Of a stretch of DNA of 64,000 nucleotides, positions 36,118 to 48,009 are shown one piece after another. Position 1 is the first letter of the stretch. Each line of letters begins with the position of its first letter. The notes below the pieces were generated by a model. That model saw nothing but the letters and a program-made list of their open reading frames with translations. It was not told where the DNA came from and made no database searches. This DNA comes from Albifimbria verrucaria. Lineage: Eukaryota > Ascomycota > Sordariomycetes > Hypocreales > Stachybotryaceae. Where the stretch lies: NCBI GenBank assembly GCA_020081605.1, contig JAHREC010000049.1, positions 1-64,000 of the forward strand, given 5' to 3'. Made by a program: the position numbers and the translations under genes.

Positions 36118-37147
36118 CTACCAGGGTATCGTTTTGCCATTTTGAGCATTGATAAGTCTGCCTAGCGCATCCTTGCGGGAAGTAGTTTCAACTTAGAGTA
36201 AATCAATAAGCTGAGCTACGTTTTACAGTTTTCTGAGTATTAGGCCCAGATGAATCAAGCGTACCGTTTTAAGCGTGGCTTGAGCAGATTCATCGATTGT
36301 CAAGGCAGCTTCCTCCTGGCCAATCTGCCTTGCCATCCAATTTCCTGGCACAGTCTGCGTGTTTCTGTGACATAATTATGTTAGTTGTGTGCCGTAACCG
36401 CAACCGATATAGCTTCAATAATATCCTACCCAGGAGTGGTGGCGATGACGGTTAACCAGTCTTGCTGACTGAATGCCAGGCACCTTAGATTGTCTGCTGT
36501 TGGCCAGTCTCTCTTTGGAGGAGTGGTGTTTCTTCTCATGACTTACTGCACGATAAAGTTCTGCGCCGCCTTAGAGATGCCATAGGCTGTCACTATCCAC
36601 GACTGCATCGATGCGATGAGGCTTATGGAGCTGCCAGGGCTCGAGAATGCCGCGAATCGAGGGTCCTTTGACTTCTTAAGGAGGTGGCTGACGGCTTGAA
36701 ACAAGTCTAGCACACTGGCCGCGTTGGTCTGGAAAGCCGTGACCAGATCCGCGTTCGGTATTGTCTCAATCGGCAAGACTGGAAATGGGCAGGCTCCTGC
36801 GTTCGCAATAACGGTATCGATATGGTCTACTCCAGCGGCCTCAATCTCGGCTACTGCTTTCGCGGCGTCGTCCGGCGACGTGTTGTCAATGTGCACCAGG
36901 AGAAGTTTTGACCCGCTGCCGGGAGAGAGAGCTCGGAGTTCGTCAGCAGCGGCCGACTTCAGGCCTCGGACGCTACCGATAACGACATGGTTGGAGCGGA
37001 TGAGACAGATCTCGGCGATGCGCTTACCGATACCTGGAAGAAAAGATGGAGCGCGGTCAGACTGTGTTGATATCACATAATGCTAGTATCGAGGAAGAGC
37101 CTACCTTGGCTCACACCAGTTATGAGAATAACTGTCAGATCAGACAT
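36118..37147 (-). CDS. Short-chain dehydrogenase/reductase (SDR1)
   Basis: Five exons: 37147-37105, 37033-36547, 36483-36430, 36364-36265, 36191-36118, with introns of 63-73 bp and GT...AG ends. NAD(P) binding is shown by TGVSQGIGK, split by intron 1. NAG is present in VIANAGACP and the catalytic Tyr/Lys in AYGISKAA. The C-terminus ends in NGKTIPW, common in fungal classical SDRs. Predicted length is 252 residues, typical of the family, but exon 4/5 joining needs one extra base (G2 run near 36264), so it carries a probable single-base error. Cytosolic NAD(P)H-dependent carbonyl/alcohol oxidoreductase; substrate unknown. Confidence 0.75.
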
Positions 37148-37855
37148 GGTACCTTCATGAATAAGTCGTGACATTCTTCCTCCCCAATAGACAAATTCTG
37201 ATGAGAAAGGAGTAAGCCAAGTCGCAGGTTGGAGGTAACCAGCGATAATCACGTGTTATCCTTGGCATTGCGACGGCATGCTGACCTCTACAGGCCCTGC
37301 GAAGGCGATAAGACGGAACTCTGCCGTTAATAATATCAATGGCTCTTTCTCGGTTTCTACTCGTACTCCAGTAACCGGTACAGCCAATAACAGTCGGCAA
37401 GATAACACACGTTCATGGCTTTTGCACCCAAGCTTCTTATTATCCCTGCTTGATTCCGATAAGCCTCCCTTTTACCCGCATTGATGGATGGGAGTAGCAC
37501 AGCAGATATTACGAACTTGTAGATAAAATTTATCAGGGTTCTGATTGCTCGTCTTTTGCCAACGAACTGGTTAAATACTCCCGCCCATAATGATATTATG
37601 CTCAGGTCGCATACTATGGCATAACGCGCCTCGACATGAAGGGCGTATGAGACCAGTATATTTTGATGAATTTAACCAGCTAACCCCTTGATATAGTATT
37701 ACTAAGGAGTATATAAGAGTGACTCGTATCTAGAAGTCCACACCCGGGTGAACTGATAAAATGCAAATGCGACACTGGACGGTTAACCATCCAGCGTTGG
37801 TGCCTGAACCATGTAAAGTGAGTGGGCCGTAACCCATGTCATCCTCAAAGCAACC

Positions 37856-37987
37856 TTAAACCAACTGCATAAACCTGACACCATCTTCCTTCATTGCAGC
37901 CACTCGCTGAATCCATAATCGCTCCATGTGACCGGCATAATTCTCAAAAGTTCCATGCCTATCGTACTGGTGCATCAACGGGCAGAT
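37856..37987 (-). pseudogene. C-terminal relic of an unknown protein
   Basis: A 44-codon frame with a coding look: QYDRHGTFENYAGHMERLW then AAMKEDGVRFMQLV and stop. A related end (DEGPGRFMQLG) occurs at about 38640-38675 on the same strand, so two degraded copies of one gene family may sit here. No function assigned. Confidence 0.35.
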
Positions 37988-37999
37988 AATTCAGCCCGA

Positions 38000-39050
38000 G
38001 TTGCATTCAGCATATGCAATATGACTATCTTTTTAACGGAGTATTTACACTAAGCAACCGGATTAGTCAAGAAGTCCTGAGATGATGGTGTTCGTCTGCA
38101 GGCCAAAAATGGAGAGGTGGCAGCTTTTCTGACTTTGCGATCTCTTAACGGTATGATTGAGTAATGTAAAGCCGTTTGAAATGGCCTTTACGAAAACGCT
38201 ATAAACCTTGAGCTCCTCTTCCACTTTATTAAGATTGTAAATGCTGGGCTATCTATTACAGCGAAGTTCTCTCGCTAGCAGATGTCGCAAGCTTTCCCCA
38301 TTTTGATTGAATCACATTCATGTCTGGTATAAGTCTGGGTCCCTCTTACAGTCAAACAGAGACAATCCGATATTTCGGAATATGGGGACCAAAGACACAC
38401 TAGGATGTTGAACCAATTGTGGTGTGTTCTCCGAACCTATCTGCAAGGTCGATGGAACTTTTGAATAGGACACCTCTCCATGAGTTACATTCCCATATAA
38501 CCGCTCCATCTATCTTTGGTGCATACGTCAGCCGTTCCGGATATGCGGCACAAAAAATCCAAGATAAATTAGGAGCAAATTCCCATTGCAGCTAGCTAGT
38601 GGAGCTTGATCCTTGCTACGATATTGCTAACTCTAAACCCAACTGCATAAACCGTCCTGGGCCTTCATCTTTAGGTAGAATTAGCCTACAAAGGTCTCCA
38701 GCAAACAAACCGGGCGCATGCAAAGTAACCACACTTGACCACGTGCATTTGACTGCCTAATGAGTAATGTGTGCTTCAATCTGCCATCTGACGTCTGACT
38801 TGCCCGAGAAAATGAGCTAACGCGAGGCGGGTCGACCAGTATGCATGGGTCACATCCGCTCACCCGGCACCTCCTTGAGCGACATCAGGACGTAGAAATA
38901 TTATAATGTGCATTACTTTAATTATGTCTGTATCAATATGCATTCGAAGGGACGTAGTCTGAATGTTCATTATAGAGGCTGCCTGAATTGGTATATCTTA
39001 TTACTACCGCGCTATACGAAATAACGGAGATTAAGTGAATATAACAGGCT
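38000..39050. other. Intergenic with degraded fragments
   Basis: No intact gene. It holds the second RFMQLG-like fragment (about 38640-38675, minus). Composition is normal to slightly AT-rich. Confidence 0.4.
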
Positions 39051-39051
39051 C

Positions 39052-39909
39052 TTAGGTATAGATAAAGTTGAAATAATTATTCTCGGTCGTTTGGTTCTTA
39101 AGGCCATCAATAATTTCACCCATATTGGCGAACTCCAGGTCCTCCATCGTCTCTCTTCATAGCTGCTTATCGATCTTAAGTCCTTCGGACCTGTAGATAA
39201 TAGGGGCTAGCCTGGTGAGGGAATGAAGTTAATTATGGCTTGTATGTTATTGAATAAGAGAAGAGAAGATATAAGGAAAATCCAAGAGATATTTTTCTTG
39301 ATACTTACGGTTTTATATTACCATCCTCCAAGTACTGCCCATATGAGTCATTGCCGTGATTAATCACCGCGTCTTTAATGCAGTGGGTCCCTAAATCAGA
39401 TGTTCGTGCAAAGATCTTCTTGAAAATACCAAAGATGGCCCCGGCCATGGTGCCCTTAAACACTCTTTGCAGACTGGTTCTGCAAAAGCCCGGATTAGGG
39501 CCGTTCACCACCGCCACGGTCGCTGTTATGCGCTTCGCCAACTCTGAGAGGAAAATTTGACACAGCGGCTTGGAAGTGAAGTATCTGTCCTGGTTGTTGA
39601 AATTAGACTACTTGTCGAAAGCGGTCAGTAGAGGGCCTGAGTCGCGTTCTTTGGACTTTGGCCACGACGCCACGTCGGAGTTGACTTTGCTTCATCGCGC
39701 ACAATGATGATGGACAGACTAGCTCCCATGGCGAGGATCTGTTTTGCAATTTCCAGGCCGGTGCCGGCATTGCCGCCAATAATGACGACCGTCTTGCCCT
39801 CGAGGCTGGCGTCTTTTCGCGTGACTTGGGGCGGCGTCACAAAGAGTTGGCGTCTCATGAAGGCAAGCTGTGTAACCCGCTTCTCAGGTGTCACATCGAA
39901 TCCTGGCAT
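39052..39909 (-). pseudogene. SDR with internal deletion (SDR2)
   Basis: The N-terminus (MPGFDVTPEKRV..., ATG at 39909) leads to GKTVVIIGGNAGTGLEIAK, a dinucleotide-binding start in which TG of TGxxxGxG is replaced by GG. The frame then shifts and jumps to DRYFTSKPLCQIFL, which carries the YxxxK catalytic pair, and VVNGPNPGFCRTSL. About 80 residues that should carry the NAG motif are missing. An in-frame TAG lies near 39614. An intron (39212-39308) leads to a last exon with YRSEGLKIDKQL and another stop where Trp is expected. It belongs to the retinol-dehydrogenase-like fungal SDRs, like SDR3. Confidence 0.7.
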
Positions 39910-40558
39910 GGTGAGTTAGTAGATGACTGCTAATAGGCACCGCACATTTGAAATTTTAAGTGAAGGATATCAAAGGGAGATTGCAGAGCGTATGAACAGG
40001 AAACCAGACCTTTTTCTCTTCTCCCTTATGATTATTTTATTATTGTCGTTGTTTGTTGACAAATTGTTTGACGAGGACCAACAGGGCTCCAAACAAAATG
40101 TGGGCAGCTCATATATCCCAAAACTCTTAGAGATGAGTGGCAGACACTTACGCTTAACTGTATGGGCGGAGAATTTCCTTACAGAATACCAGTGTAAGTG
40201 GGCTTATCAATTTTACACCCCGAAGTTGGTCCAAATAAGCAAATCGGGTGATATCGGCTCTTGACATATGGCGAACCTCCAGTCCTGTGAGCCATGGCGA
40301 ATGGGAGGAATTATCCCGCGCAGAATAGCTAGGGATTTCTATGAATACTATTGGCCGCAGCTCGTCGATTTCATATTAGCATACTGCACATATTTCTGCC
40401 GAGTCACTTCAATCACATTTAAATGTCACAGATGATGCATGTAGGCTAAATCTCTGCATTAGCTATCTGGGTCATTCTCTTTTCTTCATACAATCGCGTA
40501 CCTATGGCTTGCGACTATTACGAAGGTCAAGACATACATGCACATCGTGATATATAGC

Positions 40559-41278
40559 ATGTCTAAAGATTCTGCTCCAATGTACGCAGAGACGCCGTTG
40601 GTGCCTATTCTCACACTATAGTTCCTGATAAGAAAGGTACTGGACTGATTGTTGTAAACCCCTTTTCCTCTATATCCTACATTTTACTATTATGCAATAA
40701 AATGAAATATTGGATGAAATTGATGTCCTCTCTCCTATTAGGACGATGCATTTATACTAGAAGCCTCCAAGATAGCTATCAGCCATAACTTATTTATCCG
40801 CAGGATTAATAGCATCTACCAGCAAGCTCCGCGTATCCAGTCTGCTGCCGATAAGTCCGATTTCATGGGTTACTGTATAGCCTGGCATGACTGTGTTGAG
40901 GCACATCACCGCTACAAAGAAGTTTCTTTCTTCCCAAAAGTCGATGAGGCGGCCGGCAAGATGGGCCTCATGGACGCCGCGGTTCAAGAACACGGTAGGC
41001 ATATCTCCTGTTTTCTGTCCCTTCTCCTTTTGTTCCCTTTCATCTGAACCAGAGAATTTATTGGTATACAGCATTATTCCACCATGGTATGGAGGCGTTC
41101 AAGACATATTCAAGACATACTCAAGACATACCTGCTCAAGAAGGGACCAAATTTCTCGTCTGCTGAAGTGATACGGATCATGTACTCGTTCCGCGATCGC
41201 CTAGACGCACATTTCCGCACTGAGATATCAATGATCATCGGGCTCGCCGAGCACAGTATATTCCAGGTACTATATTAA
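40559..41278 (+). pseudogene. Hemerythrin-like domain protein, broken
   Basis: Exons 40559-40636, 40742-40994, 41072-41278; introns of 105 and 77 bp join in phase. After MYAETPLVP the protein reads ASKIAISHNLFIRRINSIYQ, then WHDCVEAHHRYKEVSFFP, QEHALFHHGMEAFK (across intron 2) and LDAHFRTEISMI. These His/Glu positions match the di-iron ligand set of fungal hemerythrin-like four-helix bundles. Breaks are a TAG in exon 1 (after ILTL) and one extra base in AAATTT near 41150. The usual C-terminal extension (GGxHxFP-like) is absent. If functional it would bind O2 or iron. Confidence 0.7.
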
Positions 41279-41658
41279 CACGGGCTATAATAAAGAGCTA
41301 CCTTCGCCTTTACCGAGTCCCTTTAATATAATAGAATTTGATTTCTCCTCCGTAAGCACTGCTCTTTTATATTAAACTCTACTCTAGTTTTAATATCTTA
41401 CGGCTTGCTTTAACTATTCAAGTACCCTTTAAACCTAATTAAGATAAATAACACTTGTCTCATACTAATATAGAATCCTATATAAAATTAAAACACGGGA
41501 TCCCACGTGCGTACCCTCGCCCACTGAGCAGAAATGATGACTAAGCAAACATGCTGTTGGTGAAAATTAGGGTGTGCACGAGGCTCTCATAACGGCTTCG
41601 ACAGAGTAGAACAAATTCCAGCAGAAACTCCCCATAGAACCCCCACTGCAGCATCTAG

Positions 41659-43766
41659 ATGGACTCGGTCCCGCGGCTTCGATGTGAGGAGTGCAAGCGG
41701 AGGAAACGTCGCTGCGACAAGAAATCGCCATGCTCGCCTTGTCAAGATGCTGGTCTCGACTGCAATGCTGTCCAGCGCCTCAGGCTTCCACGAGGGCGCA
41801 GTGGTAAAAAGTCTGCTGAGCCTCCCCAACTAGAGCTACGCGTCGCCCGCCTAGAGAATCTTCTCAAGACCCACCAAATGGGGGTGAGTCGTGATCGATT
41901 GATATACATGCCTTTCCTGCTGATACGATTGGGACAGTTGGCTTCCCGGCCCCGGTAGCCCAGTCGATACCCTTGAGTCCATCAGAAGTGACGTCATCCA
42001 ATGTCGTGGCTCATGACTTCTGGAAGTCGCTGAGTGAGGAGGTAGGTAAACCCTTCAAGTCAGCGTCACGAACACAAAAGCTGAGCGGCTCAAGGTGAAA
42101 GGATTACGCGGTATCTTGCAAGCTGAGGATGAGGATTCTGATGAGCCCGATGCCACACCGCTTGAGGCATTGGACATACAACTCGGCCCAGAGAGGATAT
42201 TATTCGGACACGAACCATTACATCTCCACACTTGTACATCCAAGACAATACACGATTCACTGCTGGACCTATACGTCCAGCGCGTAGCTTGTATATACAA
42301 GGTCCTGCACTGGCCGACAACTCTGCCAGACCTGGACAATTCATTCAACCAGCATCAAAATGTCGGTTCGCAGGTCGCAATTTCCTGTCTCAGACACGCA
42401 ATCTACTTCATGGCTACCTGTACCATCACTGATGAAGAATCGGAGCATATGTTTCTCAACTCTCGACCCAGTCTGCTTCGGGGCTACCGTCAGGCCACGG
42501 AGGAACTGCTTGGAAGAGCCGGTTTCATTTGCCGACCATCTATAGTTATCCTTCAAGCGTTCGCTATATACCTTGTACGTGCAACACCCAGGTGTCTTCT
42601 TCTTACCCTTGCCATTAACAACCTCCGTAGATGGGACTGAGAACTTGTGATACCGGGGCATCGAGCTGGTCTTTGGTAGCGCTGGCAGTCAGAACCGCGG
42701 ATGCTCTGCGGCTCGGGGACGAAGACCCCGGCGAGTTTTCACTTTTCAACTTGGAGATTAGAAGGCGTCTGTTATTCGCAATAGGGCTTCTCGATAGCTA
42801 CTCTTCTCTAGATCGCGGCACCCTGCCTATAATGCCAGGAGCGCAATTTTCGCAACGACCCTGTATCGTCAACGACACCGACATCTGGCCTCAGTGCACC
42901 TCTATCATCCCATCCCCGTGCCTTTGGATATGGCGTTTTCAGAAATTTTGTATGAATCAGTTGTCCTGCATCGCAACATCATCGCCATGTCATGCAATGC
43001 CCAGGTAGATTGGAGCGCCCGACTCGCCCTAGTCCAAAACTTTGAGCGTCTCACCCAAGAAAAGTACTCTCAAATCCACGAAACAGATGCGCCCATTTTG
43101 AGACTATTGAAAATCGCAGCTCGGCAGATCGCAGTATCAATGCACTTGCTATTACGCCGTCCGCCGTACCGCCAAGTGCGCGAGAAAGTGCCAGAGGATG
43201 GTTTCAGAGTACTTGAGGTCGCGGCAAGTGTCCTTCAGGTTCATATGGCGCCGAAAGACCCTGAACTAGTTCAATGGAATTGGAAAAGCTGGCCAAAGTG
43301 GCACGCACTCGCAGTGGTGCTTGCAGAATTGTGCGCACGACCTCCAGGGCCAGAGTTTGACGAGTTTTTCCCAATTGCTGTCGCAGCGTTTGGAAAATTC
43401 GCTAGTGAGGTAGCGGATGGTAAGTCAGGGAGGATTTGGAAGCCAATGTCGAGGCTTCTCAAGATGGCGGAGCAGAGGAAGCAGGCGAAGGCAAATTCCA
43501 TGCAAGCTTTGCTTAACACCAAGCCCGGGACGTCAGCTCCAGCGCCGGAGATAACGAAGAACGACGCTGCGGACTTCACACCATGCAGTTTGGACTTGGC
43601 TACTTCCTTGGACCAAATTGTCATGAGCGAAATTCCTATTCCCTATCAGTTTGATGGAGATTTAGACGCGGATTATCCAACACCCTGGGATAGCTGGGAG
43701 AACACTGTTGAGGATATGTACTTTTCGAACTATATAGACACGTACGCTCATAACAACACTATCTAG
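41659..43766 (+). CDS. Zn2Cys6 transcription factor
   Basis: A binuclear zinc cluster at residues 9-35 (CEECKRRKRRC...CSPCQDAGLDC, spacing CX2CX6CX5CX2CX6C) with a basic DNA-contact helix, then a short coiled segment (ELRVARLENLL). The middle carries a fungal-specific TF domain (RLGDEDPGEFSLFNLEIRRR, LLDSYSSLDRG). Introns at 41884-41937 (GTGAGT...GACAG) and 42575-42630 (GTACGT...CCGTAG). Single-base losses are inferred in the G4 run at 41881-41884, near C3 at 42051-42053, and near 42887. With these the gene encodes 666 residues, a normal size. It sits between the hemerythrin relic and SDR3, the usual place of a cluster-specific regulator. Confidence 0.75.
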
Positions 43767-43837
43767 GTTCGCCTTTCGGGATCGAGTGCATTCTTAGATA
43801 TAAGATGGTGCCAGAGGATCTGCCATTGCAATCCTGT

Positions 43838-44960
43838 TTAGCAGAGAACCCCATAACCTCCGCTGAGTCTCCCGACCCTTTTCACTTCGCATAAAATGCG
43901 ACTCCTTTTGACCTGAGATTCGGAAATATAATGCCCATGAGTCTCATTGCCTGCAAGCGCAGCGTAGACCACCGCCCGGCTGCCCTCCTCAGCTGTCCAC
44001 CCAATCAACTTAAAGATCAGGCGTATGGGAAACGGATACTCAGGCTTATTGCGAGTCAAGCTTGTCTCGCACCATCCAGGATTCACATGGTTTACTATGA
44101 CTTGCTGGGTCCCGTCACTCTGCCCCTCAGAGACGCAGCGAGCGAGCTCGTGGGCGCATTGATGTATCATGAGTTTCGAAAGGGCATATCTTTGTGGCAT
44201 GTCGGCTGTGTCTTTGTCGCTGAGGGCCTCGAACATATCGACACCTTCCAGGAAGTCGAGCTGCTCCGGAGGTGGCATGATATGGTACATGGATCCCACA
44301 AAGGTAACGTTTGTTTGGGTTTGACATGTTGTCGAGGTTTCCTTAAGCTTCGGGAGCACTTCAATGGCGGAGAGAAAGGTTCCTATGACGTTCACCTGGA
44401 GTGTGGTCTCCAAATCCTCAGCCACTGAGAAATGACTGAGTTCCACACCTGCGTTTGCAATGAAGGCGTCGAGGCGAGGGAGCTCCGAACGGACTCTCTG
44501 CCCGAATGCGAGAATTGACTTATTGTTGAGGAGATCTATCTCCCAAACTTCGATATTGACCTTCCCCTCACAGTCCAGCTCTTTCATAATCTCCGCTTTC
44601 GCATGCTGGCCCTTTTTCGTGTCCCGACAAGCAATAATTACAGTCGATATGTTGAGCTTGATTCTGCCCCGGATTTGTTAGCTCGTTCAATTGTCATTCA
44701 TTTTGTACGGTGCCGGTGTCCACATACAGGTGTTTGACGACCTCGAAACCAATACCGACATTCGATCCAGTGACAATGATCGTCTTTCCCGACAGGTCCT
44801 TCTTGGGTAACCAAGGCCGTTGGAGTGCCTGGCCGTAGAGCATGTCACAGATGTCGGCAAGAGCGGGCATGGCGTCGTAAACGGATAAGTATTGCAGTGG
44901 TTTGATGATTGAATGAGACTTGATTAACACGAGTTTGAGTACTTTGAGACCCATCAACAT
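43838..44960 (-). CDS. Short-chain dehydrogenase/reductase (SDR3)
   Basis: Intact two-exon gene: 44960-44728 and 44663-43838, intron 64 bp with GTATGT donor and GGGCAG acceptor. The cofactor site is GKTIIVTGSNVGIG. IACRD marks the end of beta-2 (NADP preference is plausible), FIANAGVE the NAG motif, RYALSKLM the catalytic Tyr/Lys and NHVNPGWCETSL the C-terminal substrate-side loop. 352 residues from the first ATG, or 322 from the Met at 44870; the second fits related proteins better. It faces the Zn2Cys6 gene tail-to-tail with 71 bp between the stops. Substrate unknown. Confidence 0.85.
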
Positions 44961-45156
44961 TTTCTTCGGTTTATATATCGTGGTCGGGGTCGGACTTTAA
45001 AGCAGCGCGCTTTGGGCTTTTGCACCGCTCATGCACGCGGCTCCACCTCGCGCCTTTTGGACTTTTGGAGCGCCGCTACTGATACTAGCCTTACCGTAGT
45101 TATCTTGGCTGGCAACTCCAACGCTGACGTATTATTTTATTCGCCTGTCTTTGCCC

Positions 45157-45475
45157 ATCCGCCGTTACTCTGGGTGTAGTCTAAGGTACCAACGATCGCG
45201 CTTAATTCTCCAACTACGGCTCTTTCGTTAATATCTTTGCACCTAGTATAAGCATACTCAGTGCCTACCACAGCAGCAACTCCGCCACTCAATATCTCGC
45301 CGGAACAAGCGTGGCTTATCCCCATGTTGCAGGTCTTGTGGCTTACTTTATTGCAAAGGAGGGTGTCACCGGTGTAGCCGTAAGGAGCCGCATCTTTTCC
45401 GCTGCGACTTCTGCTATCGTCAGGGACCACCAAGGTAGCTAGAACCGCCTTGCTTATAATGCTGGTGGTGCCTGA
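45157..45475 (+). pseudogene. Subtilisin-like serine protease, C-terminal relic
   Basis: One frame reads AVTLGVV, stop, GTNDRA, stop, FSNYGSFVNIFAPSISILSA, then LAGTSVAYPHVAGLVAYFIA (catalytic Ser in GTS) and IVRDHQGS, stop, NRLAYNAGGA. This is the end of a proteinase K-type S8 peptidase, including the active-site Ser, with TAA/TAA/TAG stops at sites where C-to-T change would make them. The catalytic Asp and His parts are absent upstream. Confidence 0.75.
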
Positions 45476-47493
45476 AAAGCCATGTTCTTGAAGAAAAATG
45501 GTCTCGGCTACAGGCTGTGTAATTTAGATAACCCTGGGTTCAAATATGTTCATGACAATATTTGGGTATCCAAATGACTAATGTTCTTAACTGCCGCCTC
45601 AGTATGTCAGCTTAGTTAAGTGGCAATATCATGAGCTACATACTTTAATTAAATGGCTGGGCTCTGGAGAAAGATTCAAAATAGTCCGTCTTAGATTTCT
45701 TCAATCATGTAGCGGTCATAATCTAGAGCATTTGTTAGGCAGAGATACATTCTAAGCATCACCCCGTTGATAGGCATATCTGGTGATTTTCCACATGTGG
45801 CTCTTGTGATGGAGTGGCAATTGTTCCAAGAATTCTTATCTAGGCCCTTGACCCTCCCGGTTCTTGCCATAACGACCACCCATAAATTCTTTTTCTTACA
45901 TCCAACTATCTGTGTGACTTCTTTACGAAAATCATAAGTCTAGCTCACTATAACTCATCTCACTCTTGCGACTTGACAATATCTCTATCATTCAAATGAC
46001 TCTCTGCTGGAAAAGAAAGATTATACCCTTCATACTAATCTTTCTATATTCCTCCCTTTATGTTCAATTATTCTCCCCAGAACTGGCAAACGCCTAATAA
46101 TTTTCAATCCGCACTCTCCATCCCAAATCTGTAAGAGTGAGTTGCTTGCGCTCCCTCATGGGAAATGATTCTGTTCAGACGTCTCACTCTTCGGGCTCGC
46201 GTCACGTTTCATTCAATAGCTGTCGGTATGCACAGTCAAGCTAACATCCAGTTTCAGCACCAAATACATCTAAGCCCCAAGTTGAGTAGTCGCTTGAGCG
46301 TATCATTTGCACCCGGAGGCATTCGGAGGGTCAATAATGGATAGAATCACACAGTAGCCAAGGGAACTGAACTATTTGGTCCATGACCTTCCCGTTTAGT
46401 CTTGACGTTGAACAAACACCTGGAATTAGACTACGAAATGAGGCATTGGGGATGCTCCCAGGTCAGGTGCACTCTGCGACGCAAGGATGAATATTATCTG
46501 AAGCTTGAGTGGTGGAAGTTGCTATAGTTGGGAATAAATTATGACAAAGCAGGAATGTTCAGAGTTTAGGTTCCTCAGCAGGCATTTTACAAAGCGTATT
46601 TTTTCCAACAAAAGCATTTGTTTGACGATTTTCTCATTGCTTCTACTGTGTGATACATTAGAAGCATGAATAAAGTACGTGATATTTTCGTTATGATTCC
46701 GTAATGTGGCAGCTCTTGCATTGCTACGAGCCAAAAGCCATGAAAGTAGCAGGACGCTCTACTAGATAAACCTTACCTGTTCAGTCATCAAAGGCCTGAT
46801 CGACAGAGTCTGAAATTGGCTTTCTGGAAACAGTCATTAAATAATACACGGGTTTTTCATGGCCCATGGATTGTTCTACTTGTTCATGACTTCTATTGTT
46901 TCTGTATACATGGGCACCATTTTGGCAGGAAAGACTGGCTGATAGTTTGTGGTGCTTTCTTTCGCGGGCATGTGCTCGAGATAACTGAACCGATGGCGCT
47001 TCACAGGGTTCTGCCAAGAATCGAAAATAAACTTAGTAAGAAGCGAGTAACGAGCGTTCCATAAACTACTAAGCATTCACCTGGAAGGAACTTGGTGATG
47101 TACAGGAGTGCCGTCTTGAGCATTAGTAACAGTCCGTTTCACAACTGTGTTCCATCCGAGTCGCTTTATCATTTGGAGGTAGATTTTGGCAAATCAGCAA
47201 TCCTGTTTTTGCTCGCTAAACTCCCTGGTTGAGCAATTGCTGAGCAATTATGTACAAAGAAATAATTATTAATTGTAAGGTTACCCGTGGTGTCGTGAGA
47301 ACTCCTCCTATATGTTGCCTATGTATGCCCACAAGCGCTCGTAGCTCGCATGGGACGATTCCTCTTCTTCAATGATCTTACGAAGCCAACTCGCCTCCAC
47401 CTCCGGATGGGTTTCTTAGCCATGCCGAATTTAGACGATCTTGAGAACAGCCACGGCGTAGTAAGCCGCGGGGAGGTCCTATAGTTTCGCGGA
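45476..47493. other. Gene-poor intergenic region
   Basis: No gene supported. Short frames only; no repeat structure noticed. Confidence 0.45.
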
Positions 47494-48008
47494 CTAGATG
47501 ACAGGAACACCCGTAGATTGTAACTGTAAGCCAAACTTGTCGTTGCCGGCATTGCCGACTTGGCAGCTTAAAGTTCCAGCTTCATCGACCTTACAGGTAT
47601 GCGCCTTTCGAACGGGTTCCACTTGAGGCTCAACGAAGAAGAAGGCCAATCGTCCTCCATTAACGTCACCCTTGGCGACCTTGTTGCCAAACCAGAGGGT
47701 GCCGTCAGGCTGGAGAGTAAGGGTTATGGCCAAGGAAGCATCCGTGGTATAGATGGCGTAGCTGATGCCACTGCTTTCGTAGTTGCTGACATAGCCTGGC
47801 GCGCGTCCTGGAACATTGATAGTGACCTTGACGGCACGCGCAGTTGGCTCCGCAGGCTTAGTCTCTGTTACGGTGGTTATAGTAGAAACGGTAGTTGCGG
47901 GCTCAGTCACAGTCTCGGTGATCGTGGTATCGTAGATGGTGCGTAGATTAAGGCATGAAAAAAAGACACCAGCTAGTCACATCCAAAGCGCAAGCAAGCT
48001 GCATGAAA
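47494..48008 (-). CDS. Probable secreted protein with Thr-rich linker
   Basis: The open frame from about 47950 to 47494 encodes TIYDTTITETVTEPATT followed by a beta-rich domain (ISYAIYTTDASLAITLTL, DGTLWFGNK, AGTLSCQVGN) with two cysteines. A Met with a hydrophobic/Cys lead at 48008 (MQLACALDV) is one base out of frame, across a T7 run at about 47959-47965 (A on +), so it could be the start of a secreted precursor. Family not recognised; possibly a cell-surface or effector-type protein. Confidence 0.45.
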
Positions 48009-48009
48009 G

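Noticed and set aside
35443..44960. Complete secondary-metabolite cluster
   Set aside because: No polyketide, peptide or terpene synthase motif found in or next to these genes.
47319..47552. Arg-rich minus ORF below the secreted protein
   Set aside because: Overlaps the better-supported frame and shows no domain.
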